Source: Lentisphaeria bacterium (GTDB lineage: Bacteria > Verrucomicrobiota > Lentisphaeria > Victivallales > Victivallaceae). From it: 26,720 nt of DNA. Numbering within the stretch: the stretch's first letter is position 1; each line of letters opens with the position of its first letter. The notes beneath the pieces are model-generated. The model worked only from the letters and a program-made list of their open reading frames with translations, had not been told where the DNA came from and made no database searches. The stretch covers positions 1 through 26,720 of the forward strand of contig CAAGED010000030.1 of the NCBI GenBank assembly GCA_900768505.1. Reading direction: 5' to 3'. The translations under genes were made by a program, and so were the position numbers. Positions 1 to 6,631 of the stretch are shown here, one piece after another.

Positions 1-46
1 AGAGTGTTTCATCTGTCGGGTTGTTCTTTGTTATTTAGTTGTCAGG

Positions 47-238
47 TTATTTCTCGCCCCAGCCTTCAAGCGCTTTTCTTGCTTTTTGCCAAGCTTTGTG
101 ACGTCTTTCTTTTTCTTCCGGCGTCAAAACTTCATGATGACTGCCGGGAACAAACATCGGAAATTTAATGCCATAATATACACGCCCATCTGGAAGTTTG
201 GTGCCAGGTTCAAGTTCTTTTTTTTCATCGGTTTTCAT
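47..238 (-). CDS. small hypothetical protein following the ART-fold gene
   Basis: A 63-residue, highly charged protein with no signal peptide or membrane segment. The C-terminal half is rich in Lys, Arg and Glu (about residues 40-63) and is probably helical. A strong Shine-Dalgarno, GAGGAGG, lies just before its ATG, inside the end of the upstream ADP-ribosyltransferase-fold gene. The two frames overlap by 14 bases, so translational coupling is likely and the pair probably acts together. I do not recognise the family. A partner of the ART domain (immunity protein or prophage accessory) is possible by position only. The gene is complete, but whatever followed it lies outside the window. Confidence 0.55.
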   Translation of the reverse strand: MKTDEKKELEPGTKLPDGRVYYGIKFPMFVPGSHHEVLTPEEKERRHKAWQKARKALEGWGEK

Positions 239-719
239 CGTACACCTCCTCGGCTATTACATATACCGTATCTCCAACACGTTCACTTGTCAAGCCGTGG
301 AAATAAGTTTTCTGATTAAAAAGCAGTTCCTTGTCTCTGGGCTGCAAAGAGTTGGCTCCCAAATAAGTGCCTTTTTTTGAATCAGGAATAATCATGATGA
401 GCTTAAATCTTCCGCCGCGTGGCAAATTGGCATAATAATATGCGGTTTCCATGGATGGCGAACAAGATGTAAAACCATCAAGTTCCGCTGGGTTTGTAAA
501 AAGATTGTTAAAAAAATCGTCAGCATCTTTTTTTGTCCGGAAGTTCATTCCCCGATAGGCGGCACCGACGTATTTCGGCGCATCATCCACCAACTTGTTA
601 AGCTGGTCAATTTTTTTTCGCTGTTCATGTGACGCAGGAGGCGAAACTGGTTTCTGAAATCGTGACCCCGCTTCTGGAGGCAAAAAAACGTGAACAGGCG
701 GTGAAATTTTGTGATTCAT
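225..719 (-). CDS. ADP-ribosyltransferase-fold domain protein, 5' end broken
   Basis: From about residue 36 onward the protein looks like a mono-ADP-ribosyltransferase catalytic domain of the R-S-E type. It shows YRG with Arg56, the FTSCS strand at 83-87 (STS-like motif), and QPRDKELLF at 126-134, where Asp129-x-Glu131 would stand for the usual ExE. Such domains move ADP-ribose from NAD to a protein and occur in toxins and at the C-terminus of phage head (MuF-like) proteins. The first 30 or so residues are antisense to the neighbouring histidine kinase and are probably not genuine, so the real N-terminus is missing. The downstream 63-residue gene overlaps the 3' end. The Asp-for-Glu change means activity is uncertain. 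A prophage or toxin remnant is the best reading. Confidence 0.6.
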   Translation of the reverse strand: MNHKISPPVHVFLPPEAGSRFQKPVSPPASHEQRKKIDQLNKLVDDAPKYVGAAYRGMNFRTKKDADDFFNNLFTNPAELDGFTSCSPSMETAYYYANLPRGGRFKLIMIIPDSKKGTYLGANSLQPRDKELLFNQKTYFHGLTSERVGDTVYVIAEEVYDENR

Positions 720-2242
720 TCACCCGCCACACTCTCCGGCTGCCCCTGATTGACGAAAACGGCAAAGTCGCCGCCGACTCCCAAAGCAAAAGCGCCTTTC
801 TGGACAATCATCTGGATCGGGAGGAGGTAAAAGCCGCCTTGGAAGAACGCCCGCAAAGCGTAATGCGATACAGCGAGAGTTTAGGCCGATGGATGATTTA
901 TTACGCATTGCCGATCCGGACTGCCAACGGCAATTATGTATTGCGGGCGGCAATTTCCACCGACCAGGTGCGCGGAATCATTGATTTTTCAAGATTGAAT
1001 ATGTTTCTAGCGCTGCTCTTCGGCAGTGAATTAATGCTGGTGCTTTTTATTTATATTGTACGAAAAATTCGTCATCCGCTGATAAGTCTGCAGCAGAGTG
1101 TAGGCGAAATTGCCGCCGGAAACTTAGATTGCCGGATTGAAATTCCGGAAAATGGCGCCGTGCGGGATTTGGCCATCGGAGTGGCTGAAATGACCGAACA
1201 ATTAAAGCACCGCATTAACGAAGTTACCGCCGAACGCAACGAGCGGCAGCTGCTTTTTGAAACCATGGACGAAGGAGTTTTATTGCTGGACGCCAACAAT
1301 GATGCAGTGCGCTACAATCCGGCGGCGGCTAAGTTGTTTAATTTTGCCCCGGTTAACGGCAAATTCAATTTAGGGCGCTGTCAAATTCCGGAGTTGCTGA
1401 ATCTTGCAATGGAGTGCATGAACAACGGCGAGGGATTCGAACGGGAATTTGCACTTGCCACTCCCCAAGGCAATCTGGCACTTTTTGTCAAGGCGCATCC
1501 ATTAAATCGCAATGGAGAGAATTATCTCTTCATGACGGCAACGGATTTAACTAAATTGCGCAAACTGGAGAGTTTCCGCAGTGATTTTGTTGCCAACGTC
1601 TCCCACGAAATCAAAACCCCGCTTACCGGAATTGTGGGCGCCGTGGAGGCATTGGAGGACACCCCAACCCCAGATGCCCGGCAACGTTTGCTGGAAATGC
1701 TGAAACTGCAGTCAAAACGGCTTAATAATTTGGTGCAGGATATTTTAAGTTTAGCGGCGCTGGAGAAGGAACAACATAACCCTGGACGTCATTTTGACCA
1801 GTTGCAACTGGACGATGTGGCAGCCAACGCCGTCAACCTCTGCCTGATGAATGCCGAAAACTCCCAGATTCAGCTTGCCGCCGGAGAATTGCCCCCCATC
1901 ACCATCCAAGGCGACAGCGCATTACTGGAGCAGGCATTGGTCAATCTGATTGAAAACGCCATCAAATACAGTTGCGGCACTCAAATAACCGTAACATTGG
2001 AAAAACATGCAAAACACGCAGTGTTAAGCGTGCAAGACAACGGCATCGGCATTCCACAAGAACATCAGGAACGAATTTTTGAACGTTTTTACCGGGTGGA
2101 TAAATCACGCAGCAGGGAATTGGGCGGCACCGGTCTGGGGCTGGCCATTGTAAAACATATTGCCCAGTTGCACAATGGCCGGGCGGAAGTGGAGAGTAAA
2201 CCTGGACAAGGCAGCACGTTTAAAATTATTCTGCCATTATAG
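629..2242 (+). CDS. PhoR-like sensor histidine kinase, N-terminally truncated
   Basis: A membrane sensor kinase that autophosphorylates on His and passes phosphate to a response regulator. In order: part of an extracytoplasmic sensor region (1-120), one membrane helix (about 124-144), HAMP (145-197), PAS (about 203-310), HisKA with His326 in a SHEIKTPL H-box, and a HATPase domain with N box (ENAIKY), DNGIGIP, FERFYR and the GTGLGLAIVKH box, ending in a normal C-terminus. The overall order is that of PhoR. The expected first membrane helix is absent. The frame starts at a GTG without a ribosome-binding site, and an in-frame TAA sits 30 bases upstream (599-601). Upstream sequence belongs to an oppositely oriented ART gene, and no response regulator is present. 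The gene therefore looks cut off at its 5' end. Confidence 0.85.
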   Translation: MTQEAKLVSEIVTPLLEAKKREQAVKFCDSFTRHTLRLPLIDENGKVAADSQSKSAFLDNHLDREEVKAALEERPQSVMRYSESLGRWMIYYALPIRTANGNYVLRAAISTDQVRGIIDFSRLNMFLALLFGSELMLVLFIYIVRKIRHPLISLQQSVGEIAAGNLDCRIEIPENGAVRDLAIGVAEMTEQLKHRINEVTAERNERQLLFETMDEGVLLLDANNDAVRYNPAAAKLFNFAPVNGKFNLGRCQIPELLNLAMECMNNGEGFEREFALATPQGNLALFVKAHPLNRNGENYLFMTATDLTKLRKLESFRSDFVANVSHEIKTPLTGIVGAVEALEDTPTPDARQRLLEMLKLQSKRLNNLVQDILSLAALEKEQHNPGRHFDQLQLDDVAANAVNLCLMNAENSQIQLAAGELPPITIQGDSALLEQALVNLIENAIKYSCGTQITVTLEKHAKHAVLSVQDNGIGIPQEHQERIFERFYRVDKSRSRELGGTGLGLAIVKHIAQLHNGRAEVESKPGQGSTFKIILPL

Positions 2243-2336
2243 TCAAATACAAAATCAACATTACCGGCTTTGCCGATTGGTTCTGATTTGATTGCGCAAG
2301 TTTACCCAAGTATAATCAATTTTTATTTTTTTCAAA

Positions 2337-2984
2337 CTAGCTGGTGAAACGCTCCGCCAAAGCCGCCGGGAGTCGGGGTGCCAACTCCACTTTAAAATCA
2401 TAAAAACGATTTTTCCCTTCGCAGGCGGTAATTCCGGCATAATATTCCGTCGGGAAATCCTTTACGGCACACCCCACGGTTCGACCATGACAATCCATAA
2501 AAATAAATGTACCCTCCTGGCGTTGTTCCACCCGGACAATCAATTCATGTTTCTGACCGATTGCCAACGGCATATCCATAAAGGCCACCAACTCCCAGGA
2601 TAGCTGATTGTTTTCATAATGATAGCGCCACAAGTTCACTCCGCAGTCATAAATCACCGCCTCGTAATGTTCTTCGTAGGAGTCAAAAAGTTTAGGAGCC
2701 AAAACAATCAACGGCGCCATACGGCCGTCAAATGAGCAGGTAGTGGAAATTTGAGCGCTACCGGAAATTTTTTGCCGATAAAGCATACTGACGTAGGTTT
2801 CTCCGGTACGGTCGCGCCCCATCTGCATATCCTCCGGACGAATATCATCCGGCATAAAATTAACAATGCAATCCTCTTCTTGCAGAAAATGACTCATCTC
2901 CTTCCAACGGGGAGTACGCACCAATTTCCACTCCGTCGGATTCCACTTGTTGCACCCGAAACTGCATTGATAATTACTTGTCAT
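2337..2984 (-). CDS. hypothetical protein, probably concanavalin-A-like jelly roll
   Basis: A 215-residue protein with no signal peptide or membrane helix. Alternating hydrophobic strands, many aromatic residues, and a run of the type HELIVRVEQ..GTFIFMDCHGR followed by a closing strand resemble the C-terminal half of a concanavalin-A-like/laminin-G beta sandwich, as found in glycan-binding or glycosidase-associated proteins. This is a pattern impression only and I recognise no specific family or catalytic motif. The start is supported by GAGGT seven bases upstream of the ATG. It stands alone, convergent with the histidine kinase and downstream of, but separated by a terminator from, the thioredoxin gene. 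Confidence 0.55.
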   Translation of the reverse strand: MTSNYQCSFGCNKWNPTEWKLVRTPRWKEMSHFLQEEDCIVNFMPDDIRPEDMQMGRDRTGETYVSMLYRQKISGSAQISTTCSFDGRMAPLIVLAPKLFDSYEEHYEAVIYDCGVNLWRYHYENNQLSWELVAFMDMPLAIGQKHELIVRVEQRQEGTFIFMDCHGRTVGCAVKDFPTEYYAGITACEGKNRFYDFKVELAPRLPAALAERFTS

Positions 2985-3044
2985 AGCGATAACCTCATAT
3001 TTTTTCCCGACTTCCGCCGGAGAATATTTTTATTTAAAAATGTA

Positions 3045-3089
3045 AAACAAAAATATACGCCGGAATTCAAAAAAATCAAATTCCGGCGT
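3045..3089 (-). terminator. intrinsic terminator of the thioredoxin gene
   Basis: A perfect 11-base-pair inverted repeat (ACGCCGGAATT at 3057-3067 pairing with 3079-3089, 11-base loop) is followed on the minus strand by a T-rich stretch. It begins about 40 bases after the thioredoxin stop codon. Confidence 0.8.
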
Positions 3090-3129
3090 TATGAAAACAT
3101 AAGATTATTCGATGAAAAGTTTTACCAAA

Positions 3130-3447
3130 TTACAACAAATCATTAATGGCATTGACAAGTTTAGTCTTATCCTGCACGCCGGTAAACTGCTTCTCCATTT
3201 TACCGTTTTTAAAAATCAAAATTGTTGGTACGGTACGAATACCATATTCAGCCGCCAAATCATTATTTTCGTCAATATCCACCTTGCCGACCACCGCCTT
3301 GCCGCCGATTTCATCCGCTACCTGGTCAATAATCGGGCCAAGCATCCGGCATGGGCCGCACCAAGTCGCCCAAAAATCAATCAACGCTACGCCGTTGGTA
3401 ATAACCTGCTCAAACTCTTCGCCAGTAATTTTTTTTGCACCGCCCAT
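3130..3447 (-). CDS. trxA: thioredoxin
   Basis: Cytoplasmic dithiol-disulfide oxidoreductase that reduces protein disulfides and is recycled by thioredoxin reductase. The 105-residue length is normal. The active-site WCGPC is present with Cys30 and Cys33, preceded by the usual IDFWATW strand. The cis-proline region (RTVPT) and the closing FTGVQDK loop are also present. The start is fixed by GAGGAGG seven bases before the ATG. It is a single-gene unit with its own terminator 40 bases downstream. No thioredoxin reductase lies in this window. The sequence is fully intact and shows nothing unusual. Confidence 0.96.
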   Translation of the reverse strand: MGGAKKITGEEFEQVITNGVALIDFWATWCGPCRMLGPIIDQVADEIGGKAVVGKVDIDENNDLAAEYGIRTVPTILIFKNGKMEKQFTGVQDKTKLVNAINDLL

Positions 3448-3788
3448 AATCCAACCTCCTCATTGTTTACAAATATGTGAGTAAAAATTTAATCCCTAAA
3501 AACCATTTTCAGCTCAAAAAACTGCTGCCACAAAACAAATAATCCATAATAAACAAAAATCAAGTTCATTTCGCTTATTTTTTGCTTATTGATTTGTAAT
3601 ATTGCCAATTAATTGTACAATATCAGTGTGGAAAAAATAAAATCAGTCGTCCAGTTTGATTCTGAAATATTTTGCGAGACGACCAGCAAAAACGAAAATA
3701 TGTTACTTGATACGTTTTTTTCCAACAAAGCCCGCCGAAAAATTGATTAAATGCGGTCATAAGCTGAAAATTTATGGAGTCTTTCAAT
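3448..3788. other. AT-rich intergenic region between trxA and the polymerase
   Basis: A divergent spacer of about 340 bases. It holds a weak plus-strand promoter candidate (listed separately) and a short GTG-started open frame at 3628-3750 (40 codons) without a ribosome-binding site. I see no homology for that frame. The 5' nuclease and linker expected in front of a polA gene are not here. Confidence 0.5.
3594..3621 (+). promoter_or_regulatory. candidate sigma70-type promoter for the polymerase
   Basis: TTGTAA (3594-3599), a 16-base spacer and TACAAT (3616-3621). The -35 box is a moderate match in an AT-rich region, so chance occurrence is possible. Confidence 0.3.
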
Positions 3789-5435
3789 ATGGATATTGAT
3801 TTATACCGACAAATGATTACGGAAAATGATATTTCCGCCATTGCTTTTATTTTTGACCAGGAACGGCAAAACATTTACATTGCCGATCCAGGCGATCCGC
3901 AGCAAACACTGGAAATTTCCTGGAGCGAACGCTCCTTCATATCCGGTTTGTTCGCTTTTCCACAACTGAAGATCAGTTGCGGAGTCAAGGAAATTATGCG
4001 TGCACTGCTGACTTCTAAAATTCCCTTGGGAAAAAATTTTTTCGATTGTTCCCTCGCCGCCTACCTGCTGAATTCCACCATCGGTAAATATGATCTCTCA
4101 ATTCTGCAAACTGCATACCTGCCGGATTTGCCAATACCGGAATCAAACAGCGAAAAACTTGCTTTTTTACTAAAATTACAACCATTTCTTCAGGAGCAAC
4201 TTAAGACTCAAAATCTTGCTAAGTTATTTTATGATTTGGAGATGCCGCTTTGCGAAGTATTGGCCGAGATGGAATTCAACGGTATGAAGCTGGACAAAAA
4301 AATGCTGCTGGATTTGCGAGCCAAATTTTCCGGCACCCTCGCCAAACTGGAAACTGAAATTTACCAGCTTGCCGGGGAAAAATTTAATCTGAACTCCCCT
4401 AAGCAATTGGGGGATGTTTTATTCAACAAACTTCAGTTGCCGCCGGGGAAGAAGACTAAAAGCGGCCTCTCTACCGACGTTGAAGTTTTGCAAAAACTTC
4501 AGGATGCACACCCAGTAATCAATAAAATTTTGGATTATCGCCAAATTTCCAAACTGCAAAGCACTTATGTCGAGGGGCTGATTAACGCCCTGGACGAGGA
4601 CGACAAGATTCATACCACCTTTAAAATGACCGCCACCGCCACCGGACGCTTGAGTTCCACTGAACCCAACCTTCAGAATATTCCGGTTCGCTCCGCCATG
4701 GGAGGAGAGCTGCGCAAGGTTTTCATTCCGGGAAAAAATGGAAATTTCTTCGTCAGCGGCGACTACTCCCAGGTGGAACTTCGCATTCTGGCCATCATCT
4801 CCGGCGACCGGAATATGCAGCAGGCATTCCGCAATAACGAAGATATTCACACCGTTACCGCCCGGGAAGTATTTAATGTGCCGACATCTGAAGTGACCCC
4901 GGAATTGCGCCGACGGGCCAAAGCGGTTAATTTCGGCATCGTTTACGGCATCAGTGCGTTCGCACTCAGCGAAGACCTGCACATTTCCAAAACGGAGGCA
5001 GAGAGTTATATTAAAAAGTATTTTGAACGTTATCCGGGAGTGAAAAATTACCTTTCAAACATTGTGGACGAGGCCAAAAATAATGGTTTTGTCACCACCA
5101 TGTTCGGCCGGAAACGGGCAATTCCGGAACTGAAAAACAAAAATTTTGCCATCCGCAGTTTTGGCGAACGAGTGGCGATGAACACCCCGATTCAAGGCAG
5201 TGCCGCTGACATTATCAAACTGGCAATGCTGAATTTATTCCAGGCAATGCGGCAGCAGCAGCTTCAATCAAAACTTATTATGCAGATCCATGACGAACTT
5301 CTTCTGGATGTGGTACCCAATGAGTTGGATTTGATCAAAAATCTGCTGCAAACTACCATGGAGCAGGTTCTTGAGTTGCCAATTCCACTAAGTGTGGAGG
5401 TAAATTCCGGCAATAACTGGTTTGAAACCAAATAA
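3789..5435 (+). CDS. polA: DNA polymerase I lacking the 5' nuclease domain
   Basis: A stand-alone Klenow-type DNA polymerase. The polymerase core is complete: TGRLSSTEPNLQNIPVR, motif A DYSQVELRILA (Asp325), motif B RRRAKAVNFGIVYGIS (Lys378) and motif C QIHDELLLDV (Asp502). The first 130 or so residues correspond to the 3'-5' exonuclease-like domain. They lack the DxE metal-binding strand and keep only FDCSLAAYLL, so proofreading should be absent, as in Taq. The 5' nuclease (about 290 residues) and linker are missing and not found upstream. The length of 549 codons resembles the Taq large fragment. I prefer ATG 3789 over the in-frame ATG at 3774 because GGAG sits nine bases before it. This may be a genuine domain split with a 5' nuclease encoded elsewhere, or a truncated gene. 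Confidence 0.9.
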   Translation: MDIDLYRQMITENDISAIAFIFDQERQNIYIADPGDPQQTLEISWSERSFISGLFAFPQLKISCGVKEIMRALLTSKIPLGKNFFDCSLAAYLLNSTIGKYDLSILQTAYLPDLPIPESNSEKLAFLLKLQPFLQEQLKTQNLAKLFYDLEMPLCEVLAEMEFNGMKLDKKMLLDLRAKFSGTLAKLETEIYQLAGEKFNLNSPKQLGDVLFNKLQLPPGKKTKSGLSTDVEVLQKLQDAHPVINKILDYRQISKLQSTYVEGLINALDEDDKIHTTFKMTATATGRLSSTEPNLQNIPVRSAMGGELRKVFIPGKNGNFFVSGDYSQVELRILAIISGDRNMQQAFRNNEDIHTVTAREVFNVPTSEVTPELRRRAKAVNFGIVYGISAFALSEDLHISKTEAESYIKKYFERYPGVKNYLSNIVDEAKNNGFVTTMFGRKRAIPELKNKNFAIRSFGERVAMNTPIQGSAADIIKLAMLNLFQAMRQQQLQSKLIMQIHDELLLDVVPNELDLIKNLLQTTMEQVLELPIPLSVEVNSGNNWFETK

Positions 5436-5462
5436 GCGTACAATGTATGAATAATTTCGACT

Positions 5463-5596
5463 TTCGCATCAACGACTAATCAACCACACCTGCAAACAAC
5501 TGAAAAAAATTTGCACAGCCGGAAAATGCCTCCGCTCCAGTTTCGGAGACGACGGCTGCATCGCCCAAATCCAATGCGCCGGCAACTCAAAAATAA
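5463..5596 (+). pseudogene. possible coding remnant, cysteine-rich
   Basis: Between the convergent polymerase and transporter genes, one frame (AAC CAC ACC TGC onward) stays open for more than 40 codons with strong C-ending codon choice like the neighbouring genes. It contains five cysteines in short spacing. It has no start codon and runs into antisense sequence of the transporter. It may be a relic of a lost gene. I do not recognise it. Confidence 0.2.
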
Positions 5597-5597
5597 T

Positions 5598-6491
5598 TTA
5601 TTTAGCCAAACCAAGAATTATTACCCCAATTAGAATAAACACCAGCGCAATTGATTTGCGGTAGATATTCTTGTCCTTAAAAATGTATGCTCCCAGCGCA
5701 AAAGCAAAAATACAACTGCTGCGCCGCACCAGCGAGAGAATTGAAATCGGCGCATCGCCCAGCGAAAGCGCATAAAAGTAGGAGTAATCGGCAATCAGTA
5801 CCATAATTCCAGTTGCCGGAATCGACCAGCGCCATTGAAATGGGTGTTTCACCCGGGAGAAGAGCGAACGCACCAGATAACTTACCCCTAAAACAATAAC
5901 CAAATCCACTGCATAATAAAACTGCACCGTAAATGCCGGCATATTAAGCCTGGCCAGCAGATATTTGTCATACAGAGCGGAAGCCGCCCCAAGCAGGGTT
6001 CCCAGAAAAATCATATACATCGCCGGAGAATTTTTCAACGAAAAACCCTCCATTTTACCTAACAAGGTCAATCCGATATATCCGGCGAAAACCATCACCA
6101 TCGCCAGCAACTGCAAGATTGTCGGAAATTCTCCGTATAAAATCATCGCGCCCAAAAATGTCCATAACGGACTGCTGGCTCGAATCGGCGACACTATCGA
6201 TATCGGCATTGTCCGCATGGCATAATAAACACACATCCAACTGGAGGCGACCAGCATGGATTTCAGCAGCAGAAGAAGCTGATGCTGCCATGGGCAGGCA
6301 AGTATCAGACTCAGCTTGCCGCTGAACAAAGCATAAATCACAAAAATTACCGAACCGGTCAATGTGGCCAGAAACAACACCGCCGTTACGGAGTTATCTT
6401 TCACCGCATGTTTCTTGCAAATATCATAAATACCCAAACCCAACGCCGAAATCATCATCGGCAGAAACCAAGCCTGCAAATAATCATTCAT
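5598..6491 (-). CDS. EamA/DMT-superfamily transporter
   Basis: An integral inner-membrane protein of about 297 residues with about ten hydrophobic helices in two similar halves, the layout of drug/metabolite transporters of the EamA family. Family hallmarks visible are the PIRASSPLWTFLGA segment in the first half and a comparable LVRRSSCIFAFALGAYIFK segment in the second, each followed by a helix. The substrate cannot be told from sequence; the family exports amino acids, sugars or nucleotide-like metabolites. The start is uncertain because there is no clear ribosome-binding site. TATAAT lies only five bases upstream of the ATG, so the message could be leaderless. A TTG two codons further upstream is the alternative. 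The gene is monocistronic, convergent with the polymerase and downstream of the beta-galactosidase terminator. Confidence 0.85.
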   Translation of the reverse strand: MNDYLQAWFLPMMISALGLGIYDICKKHAVKDNSVTAVLFLATLTGSVIFVIYALFSGKLSLILACPWQHQLLLLLKSMLVASSWMCVYYAMRTMPISIVSPIRASSPLWTFLGAMILYGEFPTILQLLAMVMVFAGYIGLTLLGKMEGFSLKNSPAMYMIFLGTLLGAASALYDKYLLARLNMPAFTVQFYYAVDLVIVLGVSYLVRSLFSRVKHPFQWRWSIPATGIMVLIADYSYFYALSLGDAPISILSLVRRSSCIFAFALGAYIFKDKNIYRKSIALVFILIGVIILGLAK

Positions 6492-6553
6492 AAACAATTA
6501 TAACATTCTTATTTAATTGCAGCACTCATTTTTTATCGCTGCAGGATTAAGGA

Positions 6554-6602
6554 GAAAAAAATCAAACACCCTCACATCGAATAATTCGCCGTGAGGATGT
6601 TT
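6554..6602 (-). terminator. intrinsic terminator of the beta-galactosidase gene
   Basis: A 12-base-pair stem (6564-6575 with 6591-6602, one G-T pair) encloses a 15-base loop that can itself form a small CGAA/TTCG stem. A run of seven Ts follows on the minus strand. It starts about 30 bases after the stop codon. Confidence 0.8.
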
Positions 6603-6631
6603 AAAAATCATACCCCTAAATTATTCCACAC

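Noticed and set aside
2255..2335. Possible terminator after the histidine kinase
   Set aside because: Only a four-base-pair stem (CGGC/GCCG) without an adjacent T-run; too weak.
3628..3750. GTG-started 40-codon open frame upstream of the polymerase gene
   Set aside because: No ribosome-binding site, no recognised similarity and AT-rich codons; not enough to call a gene or a polA remnant.
4419..4982. 187-codon open frame opposite the polymerase gene
   Set aside because: Antisense to conserved polymerase motifs A and B; codon pattern only mirrors the real gene.
5530..5560. Small inverted repeat CTCCG/CGGAG between convergent genes
   Set aside because: Five-base stem, nine-base loop and no T-run on either strand; not a convincing terminator.
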